Positions 44,069-52,671 of a stretch of 64,000 nucleotides of DNA are shown here, one piece after another (positions within the stretch are counted from its first letter, which is position 1; every line of letters begins with the position of its first letter). The translations under genes were made by a program, and so were the position numbers. The notes under the pieces are model-generated. The model saw only the letters and a program-made list of their open reading frames with translations, ran no database searches and had not been told where the DNA came from. The stretch covers positions 1-64,000 of the forward strand of contig JAWKRB010000027.1 of NCBI GenBank assembly GCA_041389885.1. Direction: 5' to 3'. This DNA comes from JAWKRB01 sp041389885. Its GTDB lineage: Bacteria > Myxococcota_A > Polyangia > Polyangiales > Ga0077539.

Positions 44069-45133
44069 TCAGCGCGCGAGGAAGGCCGCGCGGAGCACGT
44101 CCTCGGCGGGCTGGTGCTCGAAGGCGAAGCCCCGCGCGCCCTCCTCCTCGGCGCCGCCGGAGCTGAACCACTTCCACGCGAAGAGCCCCTGCACGCACGG
44201 CACGCGGCGCACCGCCCGGAGCGTCGCCGCGTAGCCCAGGGACTGCAGGTCCATCTCCGGCGCGTTCGACTGCGCGACCCAGGCCCAGGGCTCGAGGAGC
44301 GCGCGGGCGTCGCGGCGAAAGCCCAGCTCCGTGAGCCACACCGGCCGCCCCACCCGCGCGGACACCGCGGCGTAGCGCCGGAGCGAGGCCAGCGCGGCGG
44401 CCTCGAGGCGCGCGGGGTCGACGCGCCCCGGCGCGGTCGCGAGGGGGGCGTAGTGGTCCACGCCGATGACATCCACCGCGTCCCAGAACGGCACCCGCTC
44501 CACGTCGGACCACCCCGCGGCGTAGGTCACGGTCCCCCGAAAGCGCCCGCGCACCGCGGCGATCATCGCGCGCCAGCGGTCGGGCGCGCGGCGCGCGAGG
44601 CGGTCCATCTCGACGCCGACGGTGAGCGCCTCGACGCGCTCCTGCGCGGCGAGCTCGGCGTAGTGCAGGGTGAGCGCGCCCCAGGCGTCGACCAGCGCCG
44701 CGGCGTCTTCGTCGCGCGGCGGGTCGACGGCGCCGGGCCACGACCCGTGCACCCACAGGTGCGGCTTGAGCAGCACCCGCAGGCCCCGCGCGTGCGCGCC
44801 GCGGATCGTCGCGCGCAGCGCCTCGTCGCGCTCGGCGCCGGGGCGGTCGTACGACGTGCGCAGCGCGGTGGACGTCGGCCCCGAGAGGTACCCGAAGGGC
44901 ATCACGCTCACCCACGTCGCGCCCATCGCGCGCACCCGCGCGAGCTCCGCGCGGTCGCTCTCGGTGCCGTAGCCCCGCGCGCCGCGGTGCGACCAGTCGT
45001 GCGCGTACGAGACCCCCCGCGCGAAGCCCGCGGAGAGGGCGGGCCCCGCGGCGTCTGCCTGCGCCTGCGCGGGGCGCGCGCACCGCGGGCAGGTCGCGAG
45101 CAGCGCGGCGGCGACGAGGGCCCGCGCGGTCAC
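44069..45133 (-). CDS. Exported GH113-like glycoside hydrolase
   Basis: A 354-residue protein with an N-terminal export signal (TARALVAAALLATCPRCARP) and a TIM-barrel layout like GH113 beta-mannanase relatives. Family-like segments are ATWVSVMPFGYLSG, HARGLRVLLKPHLWVHG, LTVGVEMDRL with the likely acid/base Glu, and PVWLTELGFRRD with the likely nucleophile Glu. The start is a GTG that overlaps the stop of the upstream gene as GTGA. The downstream end is close to the convergent 43445-44056 gene. Substrate specificity is unknown; a polysaccharide-degrading or surface-remodelling role is likely. Confidence 0.78.
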   Translation of the reverse strand: MTARALVAAALLATCPRCARPAQAQADAAGPALSAGFARGVSYAHDWSHRGARGYGTESDRAELARVRAMGATWVSVMPFGYLSGPTSTALRTSYDRPGAERDEALRATIRGAHARGLRVLLKPHLWVHGSWPGAVDPPRDEDAAALVDAWGALTLHYAELAAQERVEALTVGVEMDRLARRAPDRWRAMIAAVRGRFRGTVTYAAGWSDVERVPFWDAVDVIGVDHYAPLATAPGRVDPARLEAAALASLRRYAAVSARVGRPVWLTELGFRRDARALLEPWAWVAQSNAPEMDLQSLGYAATLRAVRRVPCVQGLFAWKWFSSGGAEEEGARGFAFEHQPAEDVLRAAFLAR

Positions 45134-46224
45134 CCTCGCGCCTCGGCGGCGTCGTCGTCGAGGGCGGCCTGCGCCGCGGCCACGCGCTCGGGGAGCACCC
45201 GCACGCCGCGCTCGCGCAGCGCCTCGGCGTGGGCGTCGCACTGCGCGCGGCGGGGCGTGCGCTCGGCGAGGAGCTCGCGCAGCTCGCTCAGGGTCACGGC
45301 TTCGCCCATGAAGCCCTGGAGGAAATTCCCCACCGCCTCGGCGAGGCCGCCCTCCTGCCACCCGTCTCCCTCCAGCAGATCGACCCACAGGCGCCGCTCG
45401 GCGGTGCGCTTCAGCGACCAGGCGTCGTCGTCGGGCTCGAGGCTCCAGCGCCAGGTGCGCTCCTCGGAGAGCTCGAGGAGCCCCGCGGCCTCGAAGGTCG
45501 CGAGGGTCTCCGCGAGGCGGGTGTCGACGCCCTGGCGGTACGAGGTCGCGAGCGCGGCGCGCGAGGGCAGCGGCGCGCGCTGCACGCCGAAGCCGTCGAA
45601 GCGCACCAGGCGGTCGCCGCGGGTGAAGCCGTCGCCCGAGAGGGAGCGCCCCCCGAGCTCGCCCGAGGTGCTGACCTTCGCGCCGGTCCTGAGGGCGGCG
45701 AGCAGGCTCATGGCGCTGCCCAGCGCGCCCGCGCCGCCCACGAGCAGCAGCAGCAGGGCCAGCGCGCCCATCGCCACGAGCACCCAGAGCCTCCGCTCGC
45801 CGTCGATCCACGGACCGACGGCGACGAAGAGTCCCAGGCAGATGAGCGCGCACGCGCCCCCGGCGAAGAGCAGCGACTCGGGCCACTCCGGGGGCCGCGC
45901 CGCGATGAGCTCGGCGCGGGGGTGGACCCCGTAGCCGCACGCCGGGCACGCGGCGTCTGCGGGGGTGCGCTCGCCGCAGCAGAGGCACCGCGCGAGGAGC
46001 TCCGCGGGGGGCGGGCGCAGGGGGCGCAGCGCGCGCGCGGCCGCGAGGAGCGCGCCGAGGCTCAGGCTCCCGAACATCAGCCCGATGAAGCCCTTGAGCA
46101 GCGAGGCCAGGCCGGGGTGCATGCGCATGGACGCGCGCAGCACGCCCAGCCCCAGGGCCGTGAAGAACACCGCGCCGAGCACGTACACCAGCGCGTTCCA
46201 GCGGCGCGACGAGAGGGTGCTCAT
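45130..46224 (-). CDS. Membrane protein with zinc ribbon
   Basis: A 364-residue protein of unknown function. Two N-terminal helices (VYVLGAVFFTALGLGVL and LLKGFIGLMFGSLSLGALLAA) are followed by a zinc ribbon of two CxxC pairs (ARCLCCGERTPADAACPACG). Two more helices lie around residues 118-165. The remaining ~180 residues are soluble and charged, with a possible winged-helix-like region (ETLATFEAAGLLELSEERTW). It sits between a crotonase and a glycosidase in a reverse-strand cluster, 11 bases after the crotonase stop. Confidence 0.7.
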   Translation of the reverse strand: MSTLSSRRWNALVYVLGAVFFTALGLGVLRASMRMHPGLASLLKGFIGLMFGSLSLGALLAAARALRPLRPPPAELLARCLCCGERTPADAACPACGYGVHPRAELIAARPPEWPESLLFAGGACALICLGLFVAVGPWIDGERRLWVLVAMGALALLLLLVGGAGALGSAMSLLAALRTGAKVSTSGELGGRSLSGDGFTRGDRLVRFDGFGVQRAPLPSRAALATSYRQGVDTRLAETLATFEAAGLLELSEERTWRWSLEPDDDAWSLKRTAERRLWVDLLEGDGWQEGGLAEAVGNFLQGFMGEAVTLSELRELLAERTPRRAQCDAHAEALRERGVRVLPERVAAAQAALDDDAAEARG

Positions 46225-46235
46225 GGGCGGCTCCC

Positions 46236-47036
46236 TCAGCGCCCGCGAAAGTCAGGGGCGCGCCGCGCGGCGGCGGCGGCGAGGCCCTCGGCGAGGTCCT
46301 CGCTCGCGTAGCTCTCGGCCTGGCGAAAGGCCTCTTGCTCCAGGGCGCGGCGCAGCGCGGCGGGGTCGAGGGCGAGGGCCTCCTTCACCGAGCGCAGCGC
46401 GAGGGGCGCGTTGCGCGCGATGCTCGACGCGAGGGCCAGGGCGCGCTCGAGGGTCTGCTCGGCGGGGGCGCACTCGAGGCCCATGCCCATGGCCACGGCC
46501 TCGCGGCCGCTGAAGCGCCGGCCCGTGAGCAGGAGCTCCGCGGCGCGCTGCGCGCCGACGCGGCGCGGGAGGAGGTAGGTCGCGCCCATGCCCGGGTGCA
46601 GCCCGAGCTGGGTGAAGTTCAGCGCGAGCTTCGCGTCCTCGTCGAAGACGCAGAGGTCGCAGGCGAGGGCCACGCAGAGCCCCGCGCCGATGGCCGCGCC
46701 GCGCACGGCGGCGACGGTGGGCACCGCGAGCTCGGTCACGCTGAGGTAGCGGGCGTAGAAGGCGAGCATGAAGTCGCGGGCCTCGATGAAGCGCGCGCCC
46801 TGCAGGCGCTTGAGCATCTCGAGGTCGCCGCCGCCGGAGAACGCCGCGCCCGCGCCGGTGAGCACCACCGCGCGCACGTCGGGGTCGGACTTGAGCGCGG
46901 TCACGGCGTCGCGCAGGGCGTCGCCGAGGGAGGGGGTCATCGCGTTGCGCCGCGCGGGGTCGTCGAGGGTGACGACGGCCACCGCGCCGCGGCGCTCGAC
47001 GCGCACGCCGGGAGACGTAGAGGGGTCGTGGGACAT
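46236..47036 (-). CDS. Enoyl-CoA hydratase/isomerase family protein
   Basis: A 266-residue crotonase-fold protein. The start at 47036 (MSHDPSTSPGVRV) gives the usual length. Typical segments are VAVVTLDDPARRNAM, VLTGAGAAFSGGGDL (first oxyanion-hole loop), AAIGAGLCVALACDL and LGLHPGMGATYLLPRRVG. By manual alignment with rat mitochondrial hydratase, Glu144 is not conserved (the region reads LALNFTQLG) while the equivalent of Glu164 (RAAELLLTG) is. It may therefore be an isomerase or another crotonase reaction rather than a standard hydratase. It follows tetR by 41 bases and is probably in the same operon. Confidence 0.85.
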   Translation of the reverse strand: MSHDPSTSPGVRVERRGAVAVVTLDDPARRNAMTPSLGDALRDAVTALKSDPDVRAVVLTGAGAAFSGGGDLEMLKRLQGARFIEARDFMLAFYARYLSVTELAVPTVAAVRGAAIGAGLCVALACDLCVFDEDAKLALNFTQLGLHPGMGATYLLPRRVGAQRAAELLLTGRRFSGREAVAMGMGLECAPAEQTLERALALASSIARNAPLALRSVKEALALDPAALRRALEQEAFRQAESYASEDLAEGLAAAAARRAPDFRGR

Positions 47037-47077
47037 GGCGGGGCGGAGTCTACTGCGACCCGCGGACCGGCGCGCGC

Positions 47078-47710
47078 TCAGCCCTCGCGGCCGACGTGGG
47101 CCAGCAGCAGCCGCGCGAGCCAGGCGCGAAAGCGCGCGGCGCCCTGGGCCCCGCTCACCCCCGCGCCGCGGAGCATGTGCGGCCCGAGCACCGACTGCGT
47201 CAGCAGCGCCGACGCCGCGAGGATCACCACGAACTGCGAGTCTTCGAGGGTCGCCCCCGAGGGCGAGCGCGCCTCGCGCATCGCGTGGAGCGCCTCGGCC
47301 TGCTCGCGCAGCCGCAGGTCGTCGCGGTGACCCGCGGGCGCCGCGAGGGCGAGCCACATGAGCGCGCGGCCCTGACCCCGGGCGTGGAGGGCCTGGGAGA
47401 CCCCGTCGAGGAGGGCGGCCACCTGGTCCTCTCCCTCGGGCGCGCGGCGCAGCGCGGCGAGGACGTCGTCGTGGAGGCTGTCGAGGGCGCGGGTCGCCAC
47501 GGCCTCGACGAGGGCCTCGCGGCTGCCGAAATGGTGCAGCACCGTCGGGTGCGAGACCCCCACGTCCCGCGCGACGTCCTGCAGGCGAATGCCGTCGGGC
47601 CCCGAGGCCACGAGCTGCCGCTCCGCCGCGTCGAGGATCGCCTCCCGCGCCTCCTGCGCCGTGCGCCGTCGTCGGGGAGGGGGCGGCGGGGTCGTGCGAG
47701 GGCGCGTCAT
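47078..47710 (-). CDS. TetR-family transcriptional repressor
   Basis: A 210-residue regulator with an N-terminal helix-turn-helix (AREAILDAAERQLVASG, then RLQDVARDVGVSHPTVLHHF) and a variable ligand-binding domain. The ATG at 47710 (MTRPRTTPP) is preferred, because extending to 47785 would place the start inside the palindromic control region. It is divergent from the Coq4-like gene and heads a reverse-strand cluster containing a crotonase, so it may sense an acyl-CoA-type ligand. It probably represses both transcripts by binding the palindromes at 47767-47806. Confidence 0.88.
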   Translation of the reverse strand: MTRPRTTPPPPPRRRRTAQEAREAILDAAERQLVASGPDGIRLQDVARDVGVSHPTVLHHFGSREALVEAVATRALDSLHDDVLAALRRAPEGEDQVAALLDGVSQALHARGQGRALMWLALAAPAGHRDDLRLREQAEALHAMREARSPSGATLEDSQFVVILAASALLTQSVLGPHMLRGAGVSGAQGAARFRAWLARLLLAHVGREG

Positions 47711-47766
47711 CTCCGAACCCCACGGCTGTACCAGCGATCGATCGCCGCGTCTCGCGCCCGCCGCTA

Positions 47767-47806
47767 TTGACAACTTTGTCAGCACTTACTATGTACAGCG
47801 CTGTCA
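47767..47806 (+). promoter_or_regulatory. Promoter with overlapping palindromic operators, tetR / coq4-like
   Basis: TTGACA (47767-47772) and TATGTA (47790-47795) are separated by 17 bases, giving a near-consensus promoter reading towards the Coq4-like gene. A TGACA-N4-TGTCA inverted repeat (47768-47781) overlaps the -35, and a perfect ACAGCGCTGT palindrome (47795-47804) overlaps the start-site side. Both are placed as expected for TetR-type repression of divergent genes. Confidence 0.7.
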
Positions 47807-47833
47807 GTAACCCGCTCTCCCCTGGAGGTGTCT

Positions 47834-48571
47834 ATGAACGCTGTCACCGCCCCGATGCTCCCGGTCTTCGACGTCCCCCGCGCGGCGCGCGCGATCACGG
47901 CGCTGGTGCGTGACCCTGACGACCTGCCGCAGGTGTTCACGATCCTCGAGTCACTCTCGGGCACGGCGCCGCACCGGCTCTTTCATCGCTTCGGCCGCGA
48001 CGCGACGGGGGCGCGCATCCTCCGCGAGCGCCCCGACATCGTCGCGCGGCTCGACGACCGCGAGGCGCTCCGCGCGCTCCCCGAGGGCAGCCTGGGCCGC
48101 GCCTACCTCGACTTCGTGGAGCGCGAGCACATCGGCCCCAAGGGCATTCGCGACGCGAGCGACGCGGGGGTCACGGGGCGGATGCGGTCCTCTCGCTTCG
48201 AGTACCTCCACGCGCGGATGCGCGACACGCACGACCTCTGGCACGCCGCCACGGGGTACCAGAGCGACGTGGTGGGCGAGGCCGCGCTCCTCGCGTTCTA
48301 CCTCGCGCAGAACTTCAACGCGGGCATCGCGCTCATCGTGGGCGCGGCGCTGTGGAAGGGCCGCGAGAGCGGCGTGGGCGCGGTGATCGCCGAGGGCTTT
48401 CGGCGCGGCCGCGCGGCGGCGTGGCTCCCGGCGCAGGACTGGGAGGCCCTCCTCGCGCTCCCCCTCGACGAGGTGCGGCGCAGGCTCTCGCTGGGCGATC
48501 CCCCGGTGTACACCCCCGTGCGCGCCGCGGAGGTGCGCGGGGGCCAGGGCGGCTGGTCGCGGGCGAACTGA
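47834..48571 (+). CDS. Coq4-like ubiquinone biosynthesis family protein
   Basis: A 245-residue homologue of Coq4, which in eukaryotes is needed for ubiquinone assembly; recent work ties it to ring decarboxylation/hydroxylation. The key metal-binding motif region is RDTHDLWHAATGYQSDVVGE, matching the HDxxH-x(n)-E pattern. The ATG at 47834 has a GGAGG (47824-47828) at good spacing. It is driven by the promoter at 47767-47795 and is probably controlled by the divergent TetR protein. Bacterial Coq4-like proteins are not necessarily in quinone synthesis, so the pathway is inferred only. Confidence 0.82.
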   Translation: MNAVTAPMLPVFDVPRAARAITALVRDPDDLPQVFTILESLSGTAPHRLFHRFGRDATGARILRERPDIVARLDDREALRALPEGSLGRAYLDFVEREHIGPKGIRDASDAGVTGRMRSSRFEYLHARMRDTHDLWHAATGYQSDVVGEAALLAFYLAQNFNAGIALIVGAALWKGRESGVGAVIAEGFRRGRAAAWLPAQDWEALLALPLDEVRRRLSLGDPPVYTPVRAAEVRGGQGGWSRAN

Positions 48572-48628
48572 CGCGGGGCGCCCCTTCGCGATTGTCGCGG
48601 CCGGGATTTGTTGCTCTCCTCGCGGTCG

Positions 48629-50080
48629 ATGTCGACATCGCTCCGGGCGCGTTGGAACTCCCTCTCCCCAGCATGGCGTTCGGTGCTCCTCGACGCCGCG
48701 AACCTCGACACGAAGTCTCCTGGCCCGAAGGCGCTGCGAGAGATCTTCGAGAGCGCGTCGATCTTTCTCCGCCTCCCGAGCGGCAAGGCCCCGCCGCGGA
48801 GCTTCTCCCTCGCGCCCCTCGCGCTCTTTCCCGCCCTCGAGGAGCTGCAGCTCTCCGAGGGCTTCTCCCTCGCGAGCCTGCCCACGCTGCCCGCGCTCCG
48901 TCGGCTGCAGACCGACGACCTGGCGCTGCCCGACGACCTGGGCGCGCGGCTCCCGGGGCTGTCGCGGCTCACCTTCACGCCCCTCGCCGCGCACGCCGAG
49001 GCCCTCGCGGGGCTCCGCGTGCCCGAGGTCGAGGTGCTCGACGGCCCCGAGGTCGACCTCTCGGTGCTCGCGCGGCTCCCCGCCCTGCGCCGCCTGGTGA
49101 TGTCCGACGGACCCGTGAAGCAGGTGCGCCACCTCGCGGCGCTCACCCGCCTCGAGGCCCTCGACCTTCGCTACACGAAGGTGCGAAGCCTCGCGCCCCT
49201 CGCCCCGCTCACCCGCCTGCGCGAGCTCGACCTCTCCTGCACCCGCGCCGAGGACCTCTCCCCCCTCGCCGCCCTCACCCGCCTCCGCACGCTGTCCTTC
49301 TTCGGCTGCCCGAAGGTGCGCGACCTCTCGGCCCTGCGCGGCCTGACCGCGCTGCGCCGGCTCGACCTCACAGACACCGCGGCGCGCGACCTCTCGCCCC
49401 TCGCCGCGCTCACGGCGCTGACCTCGCTGCGCCTCGACGACAGCGAGGTCGCCGACCTGTCGCCCCTCGCCGCGCTCCCCGCCCTCACCGAGCTCGGCGC
49501 GCCGAGCACGCGGGTGCGCGACCTCACGCCCCTCGCCTCGGTCACGTCCCTCGCCGTGCTGGACCTTCGGAGCACCGCGCCCCGCGACCTCACGCCGCTC
49601 TACGCGCTCCCGCGGCTGCGCGAGGTCGACCTCGACGAGGCTGACCTCGACTGGCGCGCGCGCGACGCCCTCGAGGCCGCGCTGCGGCGCCGCCCCCGAC
49701 GACGCGTCACGGTGCGGGGCCCGCGGCGCCCCCTCGCGGAGTTCTCGGGCGCGCTCGACGCGGCGGGCTACGCCGAGCTGTCGCGGCGCTTCGCCGCGGG
49801 GGAGCTCCTGCGCGAGAGCGGCGCGGTGTACGTCTCCGAGCGCTGCGTCGCGAGGCCCGGAGACTGGGGCTACGCCATCACCCGCATGGCCTTCGACGAG
49901 GCCACCCCCGCGCTCACGCTCTGGCTGGATTTCTACGGCGAGGAGAGCGAGCTCACGCTGGTGGCGCCCCGCGGCGTGCGCGTGGGCCCCGAGGAGTTTC
50001 GCGTGAAGGCGGCGAAGCGCGTGGTGTTCCGCGGCGAGGCGCAGCCCGCCAGGGCGCGCACCGTGTTTCGCCTCGCGTGA
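48629..50080 (+). CDS. Leucine-rich-repeat protein
   Basis: A 483-residue protein with about ten LRR units of the internalin/SDS22-like type across residues ~75-345, for example LEALDLRYTKVRSLAPLAPL and LRELDLSCTRAEDLSPLAAL. A C-terminal domain of about 130 residues, unrecognised, starts at RPLAEFSGALDAAGYAE. The ATG at 48629 is preferred over the upstream TTG at 48608. No signal peptide is present, so it is probably cytoplasmic, and a protein-binding role is likely. The units are so similar that they may have expanded by recent duplication. Confidence 0.82.
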   Translation: MSTSLRARWNSLSPAWRSVLLDAANLDTKSPGPKALREIFESASIFLRLPSGKAPPRSFSLAPLALFPALEELQLSEGFSLASLPTLPALRRLQTDDLALPDDLGARLPGLSRLTFTPLAAHAEALAGLRVPEVEVLDGPEVDLSVLARLPALRRLVMSDGPVKQVRHLAALTRLEALDLRYTKVRSLAPLAPLTRLRELDLSCTRAEDLSPLAALTRLRTLSFFGCPKVRDLSALRGLTALRRLDLTDTAARDLSPLAALTALTSLRLDDSEVADLSPLAALPALTELGAPSTRVRDLTPLASVTSLAVLDLRSTAPRDLTPLYALPRLREVDLDEADLDWRARDALEAALRRRPRRRVTVRGPRRPLAEFSGALDAAGYAELSRRFAAGELLRESGAVYVSERCVARPGDWGYAITRMAFDEATPALTLWLDFYGEESELTLVAPRGVRVGPEEFRVKAAKRVVFRGEAQPARARTVFRLA

Positions 50081-50108
50081 AGCCACCGCCCCGCGCGGGG
50101 CGACGACC

Positions 50109-52004
50109 TCAGGGCGCGACGGTGATCACCGGCCCCGCGAGGGTGTCGGGGACCATCAGGGAGGTCATCGTCGAACCGTTGGAGCCGTAGATCAACAGGC
50201 CGTTCGGGGCGACCTCGGTGGTGCCTCCGCCCCACGCTCGGCCCCCGGTGTCGGCGTCTGCGGCGCCCGCGAGGATCACCCCGAGGGGCTCCCTCCAGGG
50301 CAGCGTCACGTCGGTGTAGCGGGTGAAGCCGCCGAGGACCAGGCGCGCCCGCTGGGGCGCGGCGAACAGCGCGAAGTCGTCCGCGAAGTCACGGTTGACC
50401 TCGCCCAGCGTCGCGAACGACACGGGCGGGTCCCCAGGCAGATCAAAGCGGCCATAGGTCACGAGGGCGTTGTTCACCCAGCTGAAGATCACGACCTCCC
50501 GGGTCCCGGGCGAGAGCACCGCGAGCTCGCTCCGGCCGTCGTTGTCCAGGTCTCCGACGAAGGCGAGCCGGCGACCGAAGCCCGTGCTGCTCCCAGAGCC
50601 GACGGCGATCTGCACGTTGTTGGTCTGCGACGAGAGCGAGAGAAAGGTGCCGCTGCCGGTGGTGAAGGCCGTGTCGGGCTGGCCGTCGCCGTCGGCGTCG
50701 GCGTCGCTCACGAAGGACTCGATCGCCGCTCTCGAGGCATAGTCCGGGCCCTCGACGAGACTCCCCGTCTCATCGACGCCGAAGGTGCGCACCGAGGTCC
50801 CGCCGACGGCGCTCAGGCCAAAGTTCGACCGGCCGTCGGCGCCGCGATCCCCGAGGGAGAAGACCCGCGCGCCGAGGGTGAGGTCCATGTCGGAGCCCGA
50901 CTCGCTCGGCGCGACGCGGAGCCCGGGGCCGCCGAGGCCCATCGGTCCGCCGCGGTGCAGGTAGACCTCGCGCCGACCCGAGACCTCCCACGCGATGACC
51001 GCGTCGCCGTAGGAGTCGCCGTCGACGTCCCCCACCGCCCCGAGCGCCACGGGGCTCGCCGACATCATGGGCCCGGGGATCGTCGCCCCGCTGGTGACCG
51101 CGCCGGCGCCGGTGAAGTGAAACACCCGCACCGCCGAGGCGGTGGTCATCAGCAGCTCCGCGCGGCCGTCTCCGTTGAAGTCGGGCCAGTGCCCCCAGCG
51201 CACCTCGCGGGAGCCTCCGAAGTTTCGGCCCATCGAGACGATATGTCGCCAGGGGGTCACCCACGCGGCGCCGGGGCCCTCCAGGCGAACGCAGAGGTAG
51301 TTGTTCCCGGTGCGCACCTCGACCGCGTTCGAGCTCATCTCGGTCACGGTCTGCGCGCCCGCGCAGGCGTTGCCGAGCGCGGTTCGCACGAACACCCGCT
51401 CCCCGCCCCTGCGCACACGCACGATCACGGTGGCCGAGAGGTAGCGCTCGTTCGGGAGCGGCGAGAGCCACGACAGCGACGACGGCGGCGCAGACGCGTC
51501 CGCCGCGTCTGTCACCGCGGGTACGTCCACCGCGTCTGTCACCGCGGGTACGTCCACCGCGTCTGTCACCGCGGGCGCGTCCACCGCGTCGACGCGGTCG
51601 GGGAGGTCGACGAGCCCCGACGCGTCGGGGAGGTCGGTCAGGGACCCGAGGTCGCCGGTCACGTCACCGCGGTCGTCGACCTGCGCGACGTCGAGCGTCG
51701 CGTCGGGCGCATCGAGCGCGTCCTGCGGGCTCGACGCGTCGAGCGCGGGCGCGCACGCGCGGGGGCTCGCGGCGCTCGCGGTGTATCGTAACCCGCTGGG
51801 GCACAAGGACTTCGACGCAGCCTCGGCGCAGTATCCCATCACGCACCGGCCGCCGGGCACGCTGTCGCAGGCGAGGTCGCCGCCCGCGCGGTCGCAGCGA
51901 AAGGGCTCTGGGGCGGGGAGGCAACCCAGGAGCGCGAGCGCGCCGAGGACCCACCCGCGGGCGAAGGAGCGAAAGGGCGTGCGGGGAGGGTACGGCGCTC
52001 TCAT
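50109..52004 (-). CDS. FG-GAP/VCBS-repeat surface lipoprotein
   Basis: A 631-residue exported protein. The start at 52004 (MRAPYPPRTPFRSFARG) gives a signal peptide with lipobox VLGALALLGC. Residues ~30-95 are Cys-rich. About 70 Asp/Ala/Val-rich residues follow, including three DAVDVPAVT-like repeats. The rest is a beta-propeller-like domain with calcium-binding FG-GAP/VCBS motifs: DFNGDGRAELL, GDVDGDSYGDAVIAW, DADADGDGQPDTAF and GDLDNDGRSELAVL. It resembles integrin-alpha-like surface proteins common in myxobacteria. A ligand cannot be named. Confidence 0.85.
   Translation of the reverse strand: MRAPYPPRTPFRSFARGWVLGALALLGCLPAPEPFRCDRAGGDLACDSVPGGRCVMGYCAEAASKSLCPSGLRYTASAASPRACAPALDASSPQDALDAPDATLDVAQVDDRGDVTGDLGSLTDLPDASGLVDLPDRVDAVDAPAVTDAVDVPAVTDAVDVPAVTDAADASAPPSSLSWLSPLPNERYLSATVIVRVRRGGERVFVRTALGNACAGAQTVTEMSSNAVEVRTGNNYLCVRLEGPGAAWVTPWRHIVSMGRNFGGSREVRWGHWPDFNGDGRAELLMTTASAVRVFHFTGAGAVTSGATIPGPMMSASPVALGAVGDVDGDSYGDAVIAWEVSGRREVYLHRGGPMGLGGPGLRVAPSESGSDMDLTLGARVFSLGDRGADGRSNFGLSAVGGTSVRTFGVDETGSLVEGPDYASRAAIESFVSDADADGDGQPDTAFTTGSGTFLSLSSQTNNVQIAVGSGSSTGFGRRLAFVGDLDNDGRSELAVLSPGTREVVIFSWVNNALVTYGRFDLPGDPPVSFATLGEVNRDFADDFALFAAPQRARLVLGGFTRYTDVTLPWREPLGVILAGAADADTGGRAWGGGTTEVAPNGLLIYGSNGSTMTSLMVPDTLAGPVITVAP
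51509..51589 (-). repeat. Tandem 27-bp repeats in the lipoprotein linker
   Basis: About three near-identical 27-base units encode the linker repeats TDAVDVPAV. They lie in a disordered, acidic region and keep the reading frame, so copy number could vary without breaking the gene. Boundaries are approximate. Confidence 0.7.
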
Positions 52005-52076
52005 GGCGTGCACGTCGACGCATGAGGGTAGACCAGATCCCCGCGCGGGGAGCGACCCCGAGGCGCCTTGTCGCGC

Positions 52077-52511
52077 TCAGCCCAGCTTCGCGACCAGGGC
52101 CTTGTACGCGACCCCCACGAAGGGGATCGACGCCATCGTCGAGCCGAGGAGGTCCCAGTAGTCGCGGTGACGCGCCACGCGGCCGTCGCGGAGCGAGGCG
52201 TGGGTCACGCCCTCGACGCGCATCGCGGGGGCCGGGCCCTTCATGCGCAGGTGCATCGTCCAGGTCGCGAAGAGGTTGTCTCCCGCGAGCGTCACCTCGT
52301 GCACGTCGAAGCGAATCTCCTTCGAGCGCGCGATGAGCCGCTTGTTCATCTCGAGAAACGCGTCGCGGCCGCGCACCGTCTGGATGGGGTCGATGAAGAC
52401 CACGTCGTCTGTGTAGTACGGCGCGACGCGGTCGATGGCCGCGGCGTCCAGGGGCGTCGCGGTGAAGAGCGCGCGAAAGGTCTCGGCGTCGAGGGGCTCG
52501 GGGTCTCGCAT
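52077..52511 (-). CDS. SnoaL-like / NTF2-fold protein
   Basis: A 144-residue protein of the NTF2-like superfamily, which includes SnoaL-type polyketide cyclases and many small proteins of unknown role. The start at 52511 (MRDPEPLDAETFRAL) fits family length better than the upstream ATG at 52550. Typical segments are YYTDDVVFIDPIQTVRGRDAF, NLFATWTMHLR and GRVARHRDYWDLLG. A catalytic or ligand-binding role is possible, but the ligand cannot be inferred. No operon partner is evident. Confidence 0.78.
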   Translation of the reverse strand: MRDPEPLDAETFRALFTATPLDAAAIDRVAPYYTDDVVFIDPIQTVRGRDAFLEMNKRLIARSKEIRFDVHEVTLAGDNLFATWTMHLRMKGPAPAMRVEGVTHASLRDGRVARHRDYWDLLGSTMASIPFVGVAYKALVAKLG

Positions 52512-52671
52512 GGCGACGAGTAGGATGCGCCCCGCGGGCCTCGGGCGCACCCGGGGCTCACCAGGTCCCGACGGTGGCCGCGGGTGAGGTCACGGCGATG
52601 CCCGCGCCCAGGAGGCGACAGAGCCGCTACAACGTCACCGTCGTCTCTCGCGAAGGAGGAGCGCAGCGCTC

